From positions 6,510,001 to 6,574,000 of the forward strand of contig OY292280.1 in assembly GCA_958496175.1 (NCBI GenBank): a stretch of 64,000 nt of DNA, read 5' to 3'. A program made the position numbers and the translations under genes. Positions 35,182 through 57,754 of this stretch are shown piece by piece; the stretch's first letter is position 1; each line of letters opens with the position of its first letter. The notes under the pieces are model-generated. The model worked only from the letters and a program-made list of their open reading frames with translations, did not search any database and was not told where the DNA came from. The DNA comes from Sisyra terminalis. Lineage: Eukaryota > Arthropoda > Insecta > Neuroptera > Sisyridae.

Positions 35182-35334
35182 CAAGGTTTATAAATTACAC
35201 AGGTTACCCCATTAGAAAAAAAAATGACATCATACGAAGAATTTTGAAATTTGAATCAGTCTGAAGATATGTACGAATTTCTTCTGGTTACGTCACGGAG
35301 CGCATGAGGCCACCTGTGTATTTTATAAACCTTG
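35182..35334. mobile_element. Mutator-like MITE, family Q, with perfect 9-bp target duplication
   Basis: The 153-bp element starts CAAGGTTTATAAATTACACA and ends with the near-complement TGTGTATTTTATAAACCTTG. It is flanked by identical CTTAAAAGA (35173-35181 and 35335-35343). Nine-base duplications are typical of Mutator-like elements. The second copy at 49386 also has a perfect 9-bp duplication. Non-coding. Confidence 0.82.
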
Positions 35335-35847
35335 CTTAAAAGATACATTTATACTCCAACTTCAGTTTTCTAAAATATATAAATTAGGTAAAATATTTTA
35401 AATGTATTCTTCTTATTTTTATTACTATTACTGTTTTATTATATAAACCATGAATAACAACGTGAATAATGCTAACTTACTATTTGAGTTCAAATACACT
35501 TGTCATATAAAAACGCCTGTGATTTTGAAGCTTCTGTACTGTGACGTCATTTTAATATTGAGCCAATAGGAGCTTGTTTTAGGCATTTTCATATTAAAGA
35601 CTTTGCATTTTTAAGTTGATATTTCTAAGATTTTATCAAGTAAAACCAGAAATTAAAAACACATTATGATTTGATATTAATTTAAAATATTTTAAATTAT
35701 TCTTAGAACGTATGCATTTGGCCTATTGGCTAATCTTGAAACAATAAAAGAGTTCCCAGTCGAGTAATGTTCTATTCTGTATTTTTTTCAGCTTTGATTT
35801 GGAAAGGAAACCAAAAAGGATTTATATTTTCTTAAGTAAATATTTAT

Positions 35848-36907
35848 TAGGGTGTCCGTTATTTCCCAAATTGATTTTTTTACAGTGATCGCCCCTTGAA
35901 TTTTTAGTTTAAGATACAAAAAAAATTATCCAATACAATTAAGCTCTTAATTTCTTGATTAAACCGTGCCGGAATCAAGTTACTTTTACTATTTAAATAA
36001 CATGGGAATATTTGACTTTTTACTTTTAATTTTTTTTGTCACAAACAAATGAATGAAAGAATTTAAGTTCAAATTATTCTGACGTAAAATTTAACGCTCT
36101 ACAAAAAAGGTCTCGTATGAATTTTCGATTAAATCACTCCAATTAAAGTTATTCAACATTTAACTTGAATTAATTTGTATTTAGTTTTTTTTTCAACATT
36201 TAATTTGTTGACTACAAATTCTAAAAATTTCTCATAGATGGCGTCAGGTGAAATGGTAAAAAATCGAATTTTAATTGAACTTTTATCGATAGTCTCATTA
36301 ATTAGTATGAAATTCACTTCGTAGGTACAAAATATTGATTAAAGTTCGAAAATTTATCCTGGATAAATTGAATTTCAAAACTATAGCGAATTCGGATCTT
36401 ATGTCACCTGTTTTAATTGTCAAAAAATGATTTTTTCTTGTTTAATTTTCAGTTCAAGTCATAAAATTTACACAAATAATCACTGGCGCTCTAATGATAA
36501 TAATTTTTATCTTCTCTTCCAATGATTTTATAGTTAAAAAAAGTAAAAATGAGCAAAACGTTGAAAATATTGCAAAATTTATATTAGGCACAAGTTCAAT
36601 GTTAAATAACTTTTAATGGAGTGATTTAATCGAAAATTTATAAGAGACCTTTTTTGTAGAGCGTTAAATTTTACGTCAGAATAATTTCATATTAAATCTT
36701 TTCATTCATTTGTTTCTCAAAAAAAAAAAAGTAAAAAGTCAAATAATCCCATGTTATTTTAATGGCAAAAGTAACATGATTCCGGCAGGGTTTAATGAAG
36801 AAATTAAGAGCTTAATTGTATTGGATATTTTTTTTTTATATCTTAAACTAAAAATTTAGGGGGCGATCGCTGTAAAAAAATCAATTTGGGAAATAACGGA
36901 CACCCTA
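35848..36907. mobile_element. Foldback element, family E
   Basis: The 1060-bp palindrome runs from TAGGGTGTCCGTTATTTCCC to AATAACGGACACCCTA, flanked by ATATTTAT and GTATTTAT (7 of 8 match). It is the partner of the copy at 22996, which has a perfect 8-bp duplication. Intergenic between TRAPPC8 and CMIP. No transposase frame. Confidence 0.82.
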
Positions 36908-36915
36908 GTATTTAT

Positions 36916-39900
36916 ACATTTGTTTTTGCAGATATAAAATTGTTTTTTTCTTATCCCAAGGTTCTAGGCCTTCATAATTCAGTTAATTCCTTGATTAGGT
37001 CCTTTATCTTTTTAACAAGTCCGTCGTTTTCCTTGGTTCTTGGAGTTTTTCAATTTTCCTTTTGGAAAGCTTAACTTTCCTTTTGTCACATCAATGATGG
37101 TTCCTATTCACTGATTCTTCTCAAAACTTCTACGTTTATGATTTGATTTTTCGCAAGTATCATATTTTAGAATCTTCTTTATATTTTCCGTAATTCGTGA
37201 AGATCTTTATTTAGTGCTACATTCCATACATAACACTTTTACAGCGGTTTTCGGAGTTTGAAGTTTCAATTCATAGCAATACTATTTTCAATTACTCTGA
37301 TACTTCCTAAGTATTAGATTTAAACTTTTTTTTGACCAATTTAGTTAATATACAAAAACTGTAATCAAATAAACTGGAAATCTAAGAAAAGCTTTATTGT
37401 AAATGATTTTTCTAGAAAAGTACCTACTAACCAAAATTGATTCCTTTGTGTTTTAGTGGTATAAATCTGATGAAAAAAAAAAACGTAGTTATTTTTTAAT
37501 ATAATTTATTACAAACAACATCGTACATAAATAGTATGTACATTTCACCGAATAGATGAATAAAATTATTTTGATTTTTTTTTTCATATTGAATTTAATT
37601 TTGTTATTCTTTAGTTTTTATTTCTGAATTCTGCATTTAGTGCATTTTATGAAATGCCGTGCTATAACAATCAGTTAACAATATCAATTACTATATAATT
37701 TAATAATGGGGCCTCTTTATTAGGTCTTATAATTTATTTAAAAAAATAAATAATCGATTAATTAAGTATGGATTAGTTGTTCTAATTGATTTCACGTCTA
37801 GTTTAATATTTCTACTCTCTATAGTAGAAATATTTTCTTTTGTTGCAACAAAAGAAACAATAAATATTTAACAATTACAACTGATTGATTATTATTAAGT
37901 CGTAGACGTTTAATAATATTGAAATTTAGGGATGATTTTTAATGGACAACCTTTTCAATTAAATGAAAATATTCTAAAGGTATTTTATGTTCTGATTATG
38001 AAAAAATCTTCCTTAAATTTCAATGTTGGACTTAAAAACAAAAGTGTGAAAAACGAAAATGCTTATTGTTTTCTATAATAAATGAGTAATAATTTAAACA
38101 TGACATTTATTTATTTTTACACAGTTTTAATATCTTTCACATAAGTCGGGCAAAGTGGAAAGGTATTCAATTTATTCGGAATAGAGAATACAATACTAAA
38201 CCATGAAAATTCCGAATGCAGTTGATAAAACTAATCTAGTGGAGCAATCCAATACTGGGGAAGATTGCTAGGCAATCGAAAAACGTCAGAAATACATTTC
38301 GACAAAAACAGATTAATCTAGGAAGAAACTACAACGGTCAAATATTTCTTGAATCCCATAAACTTCATTGGACGTACAGCATTCCTTCCGGTATTGTATT
38401 CTCTATCTCATAAAATGTTCTTAATTTTTATGTTGGTTTCTTTGTTTTTAATCTCTCTAAATATGAACCCTTAGTTTTAATATTGACCCTTTCTTGTAAT
38501 TTTCCAATTTCTTCAATGGTAACTTGGAAAAAAGTTTCATCTCACTAATAGTATTGCGCAGAATCGAATTCAAATCATGAATTTACGTATTGAAATACTA
38601 CGGCAAATCTGATATGAGAATTCGAAAGAACTTCAAACGGATTTAGAACTAAGTATTCAAATATCTTGATTCATTGATTTGATATATGAACTCAATTTTG
38701 CGGAATACTACTTTAAATATAACAATCTTTAGTCTAAATAATTAAACAAATATTATTATAGCATAAAATGAAAACACATCCCTGTTAAAAAAAAAGGAAT
38801 TGAGCAGCATTTTGAAATCATATTTAAAATGCCTCTAATAAGTTTAAACCACTTCTAATGGGTTTTTTAATCATTAATAATCTTGAAATGCCTTTTTATT
38901 ATTACTTCAAAATGGCAGAAGTGTCACTAACATATTGATTTAACGCTAAGAAATTGTGAGATAAAAGTATATGTTGTCTTTGTTATATTCAGAAGTTGTC
39001 AATTTGCTTCTTTGAAAACGGAGCTCGGTGGAGTCATTTATATCGACAAAATATAAATTCAATTGAGATCTTTTTTTTAAGTTTTAAGAAAATTATAAGT
39101 ACATATGCTGAATTTGAAATTAATAATAATTACGGCATTATTTATAAAATTATTATAAATATATTTAAATGATGGTAAAAAAAATCGATATATCGTTCAT
39201 AAACTTCGATGTTTTTAACATCGATGAGTTAGAATACAGCCTATTGTTAAATATATACAAAACTCCTAAGACATTTAAAGATTACTAACTTTTACATTCC
39301 ATGTTTTAACAGGAATGTGTAAGACAAAGAAATTATCATAAAACACTGAAAATATTTACCAAAGCGGGAAATTGATTATCAATTAAAATTAATTATGTTA
39401 TTGTGATTAACCTAAACATAATTATGTTAAACTAAATTAGTGTCTTAAATTGGGGGTTGTATCTCTGTTTAGGAGGGAACATGAGTCCTACGGGTAAGAT
39501 GAAACATCAAATACTGTTTTTTTTTTAAAAGTGGGTTTTTTAATCAATCTTTTAATTCACCCCACTTTTTGTAACTCATTTTTTTTTTGGTTTATTATTG
39601 AAAATGTATTTTTCCTTCATTTCACATTAAAATTACTTTCATATATGAAAAAGAGTTTAAAAATTTATCTGAAATAAAATATGAATTCACCACTTAAATT
39701 GAATTCGATCTAATCGTAAGAATTCTTAACAATAAGTTTAACATTAATAATACATAAAACGATTTTCTTTTTTTTTTCAAATATTTTTTTTTTTTTAATA
39801 TTCAGAGTGTAAAAATTACTTGAAATAGTTGTTTATCCCAGTATTAATTTCGAATTGATCAGTTCGATATAAATTCGGAATTGTGTTGGTAGACAGAGGT

Positions 39901-41121
39901 TTTAATTTATATTTGTTCTATTTATAGTATGGACCAATTATATGCAATGGAAATGATCGGAATGAAAATTTTTGTATTTTACATTTTCCAAAGCTCAAAG
40001 TTGGTACTATTGTATGAGAGTATTTATTGGAATGTACAGTATATATCTTTAAGAGAAACAAAAATCATTTATTTTTACTTCCAATACAAAAAATTGGTTA
40101 TTGAGCACTTTAAGCAAGCTTCTAGTGCTAATATTTTATTGGTTAATCATAATACATTATATATTTTTGTAGAAAAATTATCTACAAAAATATTTTTGTA
40201 TTACCGTTGAGAATGCAAATTAATTGCTCAAAACTATTTTTTTTGTCAAAGTTATAGTAGCTGGTTGTTTCTTAATCCTTGAAATCGTAATCAATTCAGG
40301 TTCATTCGCTTATTTAAAATTCCCATTGCACACAATTGATAAAAAATATTCCAGATATTTATTCAAAAACATTTCAACAATCATCACCTGTTCCCATCAG
40401 CTATTAATAATATGTAACTACAGTTAAATAGAATACTAATTCTTCCATAATTTCTTTGGTAGTTAATTTAATCAGTTTATTAAATTTAAATTCATTTTAT
40501 CTATAAGTTAAGATATTGTTGTTAGAAAGTTAAGCGTTTTTAAAAACAGTCGTTTCATTTTTTTTTTTTTGAAGGCCCTTTATGAACTATGAAAATTAGC
40601 CTTTTTCATCAATTTTTCAAATTAGTCTTGTTCGAACTCACATTTAAACCAATTTTATCGTTTGATGAGTGCATGCGCTGTAAATACGCAAAAGTGACAA
40701 TTTAGCGCATGTTTGGTTCAACTAGTTTGAGCGCAAGTGCGAACAACTTTTGTTTTAGTAGTATATAGTATATACCATGCAGCAAAATTTGCTTTAATGC
40801 ATGAACGTGTAGATATGTGATCATTTTTCCTCTTACACATCTAATAAGTTAAATTAGAATGAGTTTCATTGGTCTTAGTATTTTTTTTTTAAATGCTAAT
40901 GTTTTTCTTTTTAGAGAAATTTGTTTGAAAATCACTTATGCCCATCAGAGCTTATAATATAACAATAAAATTAATTGGCATTCATAGCATTATTGTTTTC
41001 GGTTTGTATTACGCATGCTTAATAGACGTAGTCTATTGTTTCGACGCATGGCTGTTACCTTCTACAAATTCGAATTGTTATACTTAATTTATATTCAACT
41101 AATCAAATTGTTCTTGGACTG
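36916..41121. other. Gene-free AT-rich sequence between TRAPPC8 and CMIP
   Basis: Small open frames (39929-40210, 40224-40427, 41015-41197) are of low-complexity composition and unrecognised. A fragment matching the ATCGAT-rich part of the 221-bp repeat at 4471 is near 39180-39235. The right end should contain the CMIP 3' UTR. I found nothing else. Confidence 0.5.
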
Positions 41122-50681
<9,560 letters not shown>

Positions 50682-52153
50682 TCTCAAAAAATTTCAATTC
50701 ATTTTCCAATTGGAACAACTCGCAAAATCACCACTTAACACACAATAACTGTTTTGCAAAATCAGTGTCCTAGATGTCGCGTGCGTCACCATATAAACCA
50801 ATCCAGTACTGGACTCAACTAGCATTTTCGATTAGAAAATCTTGTCGCAATCTGAAAAAAGATCCACATAAGTTGGTATCACATTTCCGTAGATTTAAAG
50901 CCTCAAATCCCTTTCTGGTCGATCAATATCTGGTAACGTTGTATTTTCTACTTGATTCGCGAATAAATCAGGTCATAATAAAAATTTATCAGCAAAAGAC
51001 CAAATTATACGACATTAAAATTGAATTAACAAAAAAAATCGTGAATTACATTAAATTAATAATATTCCTTTATCATTATACTTTCTTATACCAAGTTTTA
51101 AGAAGGAAAGATATCTCCGTTATTCTTAACCCCCATGGTTCCTTATTTACCTATTTAATTTCTACCTGTCTTTGGGGAAGTTCTGCATTGGTGGTTATTT
51201 TAAATCGTTTTAACTTCAGGTTGCTTGATTTTTACGCCAACTTATAATTTATACATTTAAAAACAAGCATCAGAAAAATTCAAATATATGAAACTTAGTT
51301 CTATGCATCAATAATAATTACTTTCATTGTCTTCGTCGTAATGAATTGACAAATCAGTTGTTTTACAAAACCACTAATTGTTTGACAAAACAACTCTGTT
51401 CTGTAAAACAATTGAACAATGTCCAGCTAGGTTGCCATTTTCATATGTTTAACGAAACTGTTATCCAAGCTTAAACGTGATGCATAATGGCTTAATGGAT
51501 TTGTAGCTGATTAAGTATTTGGTACAGGGTGACCATGGGGAAATAAAAAATGAGTTAATAATTACTGTTACAAATTAGGTGTTTATTAACCATAAATACA
51601 ATGAAAGTTTTTTGCAATAGACTTAAGTTTTAACTATGTTTTACCTTTTAATGAATCAACAGTTTATGGCAAAATAAAACAACGTTTTTTGTAGCCTTGA
51701 AAAATTATTGGCCCACAGTAGAACTATAACAGTTTTGATCATTTTCTTTGTTGTGATTCCCACAACTGAGGTCAGGAATTTAACTTTTATTTCACGCTGC
51801 TAAACATAATCTATAGATATTTAAGTTTACACAATTTTGCGGGTCAAAGTTCAGTAATTATGAAAAACCAGCCAAATGTTGGTAATTAGGGTCCGACCGA
51901 AACTTGTTCTTTTGACCGAAACTCGGGACCCGAAGTCAACCACCATTTACCAAAAATAGTAGTACCAGACTTTAAATACGGAATACTACTAGTATAGAAA
52001 ATATAGAAAGAATGGTTGGCTTCGGGTCCCAAGTTTTGGTCGGGCCCTATTGGGAGTTCTTCGGTGAGATTTACATTGGTGGAATATATTCAGTTACCTC
52101 ATAATAAAGACGTCTAAAACTTATAATTTTAATGGTTTTTTTTTTTTTTCTAG
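50682..52153. other. Divergent intergenic region between CMIP and the IQSEC-like exon
   Basis: CMIP starts leftward at 50681. A partial family-C repeat (about 50925-51040, ATCTGGTAACGTTGTATTTT onward) and a small family-R relative at 51887-52049 lie here. A plus-strand frame at 50774-51247 covers the repeat and is unrecognised. The CMIP promoter should be near the left end, but no core element was identified. Confidence 0.5.
51887..52049. mobile_element. Small inverted-repeat MITE related to family R
   Basis: The 163-bp element starts TAGGGTCCGACCGAAACTTG and ends CAAGTTTTGGTCGGGCCCTA. Flanks TTGGTAAT and TTGGGAGT agree at 6 of 8 bases, suggesting an old 8-bp duplication. The ends resemble the AGTGTCCGACCGAA ends of the element at 20171. 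Confidence 0.7.
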
Positions 52154-52420
52154 TTTTCCACAAAAAATGGAAAGGACTGCGTCCGTAGCGCCTGGAACTG
52201 GAGTCTATTCGCCCAGTCAAAGTTATATGCAAAGCCAGTCATACATACAAGCTCAAAATTATCAGGTTCCCGCTTATCCGAACATAATCCGTAACTATCC
52301 GCACCATACGAGCGAACAAACGAGTGTCACATACATACAAAACCCAGCACCTCCGATTCATAAACAGGGTTCCATTCGAAATGGCAACGATATCATGAAA
52401 CGAAATCGAGTCCAAACGGC
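52154..52420 (+). CDS. 5' coding exon, probably IQSEC/schizo (IQ motif and SEC7 domain protein)
   Basis: An exon follows a strong polypyrimidine acceptor (TTCTAG, ending 52153) and ends at the donor GGC/GTAAGT. It has 13 bases of 5' UTR and 84 codons from the ATG at 52167, leaving phase 2. The peptide is rich in Ser, Tyr, Gln and Asn, with YSPSQSYMQSQSYIQAQ, PNIIRNYPHH, SVTYIQNPAPP, KQGSIRNGND and MKRNRVQTA. From memory this matches the amino end of insect IQSEC proteins, where ...VQTA continues into an IQ motif followed by the SEC7 Arf-exchange domain. That continuation is not found in the window, so the call depends on recall alone. In-phase splicing and strand make the exon itself fairly secure. 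Upstream non-coding exons and the promoter are not identified. Confidence 0.55.
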
Positions 52421-52646
52421 GTAAGTACCAATTTTATAATTTGTCATATAAGAAGGTTCCCTATTATTCTATTCATACTTTCAATGGTTCTTAAGATGAA
52501 TCCAGGTGGATTCTGATAAAAGACTGGCTCCTGTCATATAAGATAATATATTAGAAGGTATTCCAATTATGCAAGGCATGATGGGAAATTAGTCAAGATG
52601 TGGCACTGCCACAAGTGTATATATAATATGTATAAATAGCCAATTT

Positions 52647-52870
52647 GGCTCATGTCCCTTTTAGTGATATCAATATCTGGCAACATTGTATTTTCTACTG
52701 ATTTCAAATTGATTCGCAAGTAAATCAGGTCATAATGAAAATTTATCAACAAAAAAGCAAATTATACGATATTAGAATTGAATTAACAAAAAAAAATCGT
52801 GAATTAAATTAAAAACAAAGTAGAAAATGTAAGTTACCAGATACTGATGTCGCTAAAAGGAACATGAGCC
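52647..52870. mobile_element. Palindromic MITE, family C (GGCTCATGTCCC ends)
   Basis: The 224-bp palindrome runs from GGCTCATGTCCCTTTTAGTG to its near-complement ending GGAACATGAGCC. It is related to family B by its shared ends and internal AACGTTGCATTTTCTAC-type blocks. Flanks GCCAATTT and ATCAATTT match at 6 of 8 bases. Partial relatives: 12104, 16443, 50925, 54215, 63980. Confidence 0.75.
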
Positions 52871-52889
52871 ATCAATTTAATATATTATT

Positions 52890-53585
52890 TGGAAACTAAT
52901 AACTTTCTGGAAAATATTCACAGCTCAACACTGACAAATGGTAAAAATTGGCAATTGAGTGAAAACGAAATGACAGTTGAAACCAATGACAACAAAAAGT
53001 TAGTTTAAAATTGAGACAATTATTATTATATTTGTATTACACTCACTTGTATGTGTTTACATTGTTTGTTCCCTCTTTAAGCTGCTATTTGCCTATTTTA
53101 TTAAAAGCAAAAATTGTGTTTAAAATTGTATCATTTTTTAGTAGTTACATACTACTAACTGATGTGCCATTTCAGGCACCAGCAGAAGATGCTATGATTG
53201 GATTAAAACATTTTTTTTGTTGCGACAAATACAGTATTATCTCACTAATTTCTCACAAAAACTAATAACTTTCTGGGAAATATTCACAGCTCAACACTGA
53301 CAAATAGTAAAAATTGGCAATTGAGAGAAAACGAAATGACAGTTGAAACCAATGACAACAAAAATTTAGATTAAAATTGAGACAATAATTATTATATCTG
53401 TATTAAACTCACAAGTATGTGTTTACATTCTTTGTTCTGTTTTTGCCGCCATTACATTAGCCTATATTGACATTAAAAGTAAAAATTGAACATATTTTAG
53501 TTATCACAAACTATTAATAAAATGATGTATCATTTCCGGCACTACCGGAATATCCTATGGCAGTAGATTAATAACATTTTTTTTA
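52890..53585. repeat. Tandem pair of family-N repeats
   Basis: Two units (52890-53225 and 53266-53585, about 373 bp apart) share AACTAATAACTTTCTGG, CAGCTCAACACTGACAAAT, GTTGAAACCAATGACAACAA and GTATGTGTTTACATT. The dispersed relative is at 6285. The units differ most in the middle. Non-coding, class unknown. Confidence 0.75.
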
Positions 53586-56440
53586 ATTACGACAAATATA
53601 AATTCCCACGCGTATAAATTAGTACAAACACCGTTTTCTTTAAAAAATGAATTTAATCTACATTTTTTAATCGCTTGGTGGCATATGTTAACTTCACCGG
53701 AAAACAATTCACAATAAAACTTGGCAAAAATGTTTTTTCTATTAAAAGAATACATGGGAACAAATTTGAAAATAGCCAGATAAGGGAATAGTTTAACGTT
53801 TTTATATCTGCCAGTTTCAAGGATCAACTATTGCTTAATGACACATTGTTCAATGGCGGATCAATTGTCCGACTGTATCAATTGTAAACGTATAAATTTT
53901 TTGTTCGTATAAGTAAATACTTCTTTAAATGCAACTCACAACAATCCATTATTCATTCTGGTCATACTAATGATCATCAAATTACGGTCACTAAGGTTGA
54001 CGTTGACGTCACGCAATTCCGCAGTTCTACATTTTTCAAAACGACTCAAGAAAATCTCTTCACATTACTAATGTGAACAATTATTTGATTCTTTTAAGCT
54101 TTACCATTAACCAACGATATGTTCTACAACTATACCATGAATATATTATTGTAGAGAAGCAAAGGTTCTACAAAAAAGGCCCTGTATAACTTGTTGATAA
54201 ACTTCATTTTTCACGAATAAATCGGTCCATAAGGAAAATTTAGCCACAAAAAAATATACCATATTAGAATTGGATTAAATTAACAAAAAAATCACGAATT
54301 AATTTAAAAAAAAAGAGTAGAAAATGCAACGATGCCAAATATTAATTGAGCTGAAAAGGACCTGAGCCTATTATTTTTGGATAAGACGTCCTTATTATAG
54401 TATCATAGTGAATTGGTTTTCGTAGAATTAAAATGTAGAGGTGGCGTTATATATAAAAATAGCACGATATTGACCAAAATACATTAATATTTCTGTTATT
54501 ACTAATGAATTTATTGAGTTATTGATTTGTACAATAATTAAGCGTCTGGATTTCAATTCAATTGCAATAAAATAGACTTAAAGTGTTAAAGTTAACCAAA
54601 ATTGGATGAATGATGAAAAATATTGCTATTTTAAAAACAATCCAATTCAAATAGCAGAGTAAAAAATTTCCCCAAACTAGAACTATGCTTACCTTAAGAT
54701 TTAATAAAATTAGTAATTTTTGTAGAAACAATTTTGGTGAAAAAAATTTACTATCATGGATTTTGTATAGAACTGTAAACTGTACGTATATGACTAACTT
54801 TAAGGAAGGAAATAATGATCAATATTCAATTGTGATTTGATTATTTCTTTTTCTTTTTATCACTTAAAAATAATCAATTTATGACAATCAACTTCAACTG
54901 TAAAATAAGTGATTGGCAATATAAATAAATAAAAAATATTTGCATAGTTATTTTTATACATTTGTTTATAAATAATAAACTCAAGTAATGGTAAACATTC
55001 GATTCCAAAACAGTGGATTCCATTAAAAAATTTTATGAAAAATCGGATGGTCACTAAGAAAAGCAAACTAGATTAATGGAATTTACTAATTAGAATTAGG
55101 AATATCAAACACTAAGACACAATAGTCCTTCCAGGATAGATCCCTAAAGTTAGCCTCCCTTGTCAAACTGTATTCAAAAATCGAGGGGCTAACTTTAGGG
55201 AGTTTTTCCGGACACCGCGTGGAAAAGTGGTCCTTTTGAGAATTTGAGAAGTTATGATTTAAAAAACAAAAGAAATTGAATTATTGCCAGAAAATTGAAT
55301 TAGTTGTAAAACAGAAAACAAAACACTGCAATTTTGTTATGTTTACGCATGTCATTTAGGCCATCTAGAAGGAAATCAAACTATTAACCTGTTCAAGTAA
55401 TGGAGTAACGGAAAATTTTTCATACTAATTCACATGAACTGAATTTATACATGTAACCCTCTAAAGAAAAAAGGTCAAGGCTGTTTATTGAAATAACAAA
55501 ACAATTAAGCGTAACAATATGCAAAATTATTATTAATTATTAAATTCTTGAAATAATTATTATTCAACGATCGAGTCATTAGGTAATTAAATGTATCTCC
55601 TATCAAATATTTGACTCTAAATTACATCTCCATCAATAGATTTAATCAAATTGGAATATTTAATTTCCATAATTGATATTTGACTACAGAAGTAGATGAG
55701 AAAATTTCCGTATAAAAATTTAAAAAAAAAAAAACGTACCGATAGTTACTCAATGTGCACAAAGAACTAGCAATAATAATAATGATGTTATCATTCTTAT
55801 TAATTATTTCCACATTAATTTAAATCAAATGTAAAATTCTTCTATCGAAATCCACGATAGTTAAACTCATTATCTAACAAGTAGGTATTTTATTAGTTTC
55901 CAAAAATCGATAATTAAATATCAATTTTTATCAATCAAATACGGAGAATTCCTGTAATCTTCGAGGCCACGATTTAACCAAAGGATTATGATAGATGAAG
56001 CAAAAATACATTTTTCAAGCAAGTAATGATTACATAAATGGGAAATCTATCAATAACGATATTTGAAACGTAAAAAAATAACTCAGGTTGTAAATATCGA
56101 ACACTATTGTAGAATATTTCTTAGAATTGGCAAATTTCTGCGAATTTTCCATCTTTTTCACCCGTTCAAGGGTTCACAATAATGGAATCTTCATAAGCAA
56201 GACATTTATAACATATGCCTTTTAAAAATAGCATTCAAAATATAAAAAGTTTTTAAATGCTTTTAATAGTTTTCTTTGATCATTTTTAACAATAGGTTGC
56301 ATTCTTATAAGGTTTTTATTAAAAAAGCTGATAAGTATGTAACAAAAATGGACAAAGACATAAATATGGCCAGACATAAATAATATTTTATATAATACGC
56401 TATTTTGGTTTCTATTAGACATAATTCTGAAAAATATTTT
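53586..56440. other. AT-rich sequence without a supported gene
   Basis: There is a partial family-C element at about 54215-54368. A short stem near 55140-55200 pairs CCCTAAAGTTAGCCTCCC with GAGGGGCTAACTTTAGGG. Otherwise I see nothing. Small open frames are low complexity. Confidence 0.5.
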
Positions 56441-56444
56441 TTTG

Positions 56445-56525
56445 CAACAATCGCGGGGTTTGAATCCCTGCTACGTACTGACGTGTACGTAGCGGTGATC
56501 ATAACCGCTTGAGCTTTGATGCGAT
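56445..56525 (-). repeat. tRNA-like sequence, probably a SINE head or tRNA pseudogene
   Basis: On the minus strand, AATCGC at the 5' side pairs with GCGATT at the 3' side like an acceptor stem. An A-box-like CTCAAGCGGTTATGA and a B-box-like GGGATTCAAACCCC are correctly spaced. The middle stem, however, is GCTACGTAC/GTACGTAGC around a six-base loop, not an anticodon arm. It is therefore not a working tRNA; a tRNA-derived SINE or a decayed tRNA is more likely. Confidence 0.5.
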
Positions 56526-57159
56526 TAAATGCATTAATTAAGTGGACCGATATCAAATATTTTATGTGAATAGGGTAAATAGTATGCAGCTTTAATGAAA
56601 GGGATAAGCATTATTAGCAAAAGAACATTCTTGTTAGAGTATAATGTACGTTAAATAATAGGAATCAAGGAAATCAATTTAATTGTTAAGATTTTCTACA
56701 TATTAAATAATAAATTGAAAAACAAAAGAAATTGTCGTCGAAGTAGACAGCTAAGAGCTTTTTGCTGTTTTATCCAGTCTACTTAAATTAAATTTATTTT
56801 TAAGTTAAAAACTTTTGGTTTGTTATCCAAAGAGCACTGGAGTTAAATCTACGAATTCAAATATAATAAGTATATTCTGTAAGAGTAAAATTTGATTTGA
56901 AATCAAAAAATTTGATCACATTTTTATGCAGAGATTTTCAAAATAGTATTTGTAGTAGTATTGTATTTTTAATAGTACATATAGTATTTGAAATTCAAAA
57001 TACAAAATACCATTTCCATTTATTATTTAAATACTTTTTTTTTAGAAAAACATCTTCTATTTTATTTGAAATATCTTTTAGGACATATTTTGTATCTGTA
57101 CAATGCAATTTTTTTTTTTTATATTTTTTTAACTGTTATTTATCGCCGTTTTATAACTT

Positions 57160-57420
57160 TTTGTAAGTCTTTAGGGGCTCGAGGGTTTATAAAAATCCGT
57201 AATCGAGAAATATTTAAAAGACCAATTTTGGAGCGGTCATCTTAACCACTTGGCCGCTAGTAGGCATGATAAAATTTGTCAACTGTAAATTAATATGGCG
57301 AACAATAGAATTTAATTTTTAAATCACTATAGCTACCAAAGGCAACAGGATGCGGAAGTGTGATTAACAATAATTGATCCTTTGTTTAAGTAAAAATCTA
57401 ATTAAGTAATCTAAAAGTAT
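57160..57420 (-). mobile_element. SINE-like repeat, family S, minus orientation
   Basis: Minus-strand sequence CTAGCGGCCAAGTGGTTAAG resembles a Pol III A box and is followed by TTTCTCGATTACGGATTTTT and AACCCTCGAGCCCCTAAAGA. The match to the plus-strand copy at 62190-62442 extends over both sides of the A box, including CAATTATTGTTAATC-type and CTACCAAAGG-type blocks. Related sequence: 58569-58900, 61553-61625. No open frame. Confidence 0.6.
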
Positions 57421-57754
57421 TTTATTTTAACAAAGTATTTTGAAATTATTATTTTGTATTTGAAATAGAAAATATAAAAAGTTTTTGCATTTTGTATTCT
57501 AATACATTATTAAAACTATTTTAGATTTAAGCTTGGATCAGGAACGTCGAAATTTGCTGGCAATTGCTGGCAGTATGGCTACTGGAAATTTCTATGCCTT
57601 GCTTTGTTTTTGGTGCAATAACAATCAAATTTTTGAATTTAGTACATTCTTTGCAAATGGTGGAGTTAGTGAACTGAACCAATGGTCCTGCTATCAGTAC
57701 CAATACTTCCTATGATGTTAAGCCCCCTTAATCTTTTGGTATAGATAAAATTCT

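Noticed and set aside
50774..51247. 157-codon plus-strand frame upstream of the IQSEC-like exon
   Set aside because: Much of it lies over a family-C repeat fragment, and the remainder is low complexity with no recognisable domain.
56445..56525. Functional tRNA gene
   Set aside because: The middle stem and 6-base loop are incompatible with an anticodon arm, so no anticodon can be assigned.
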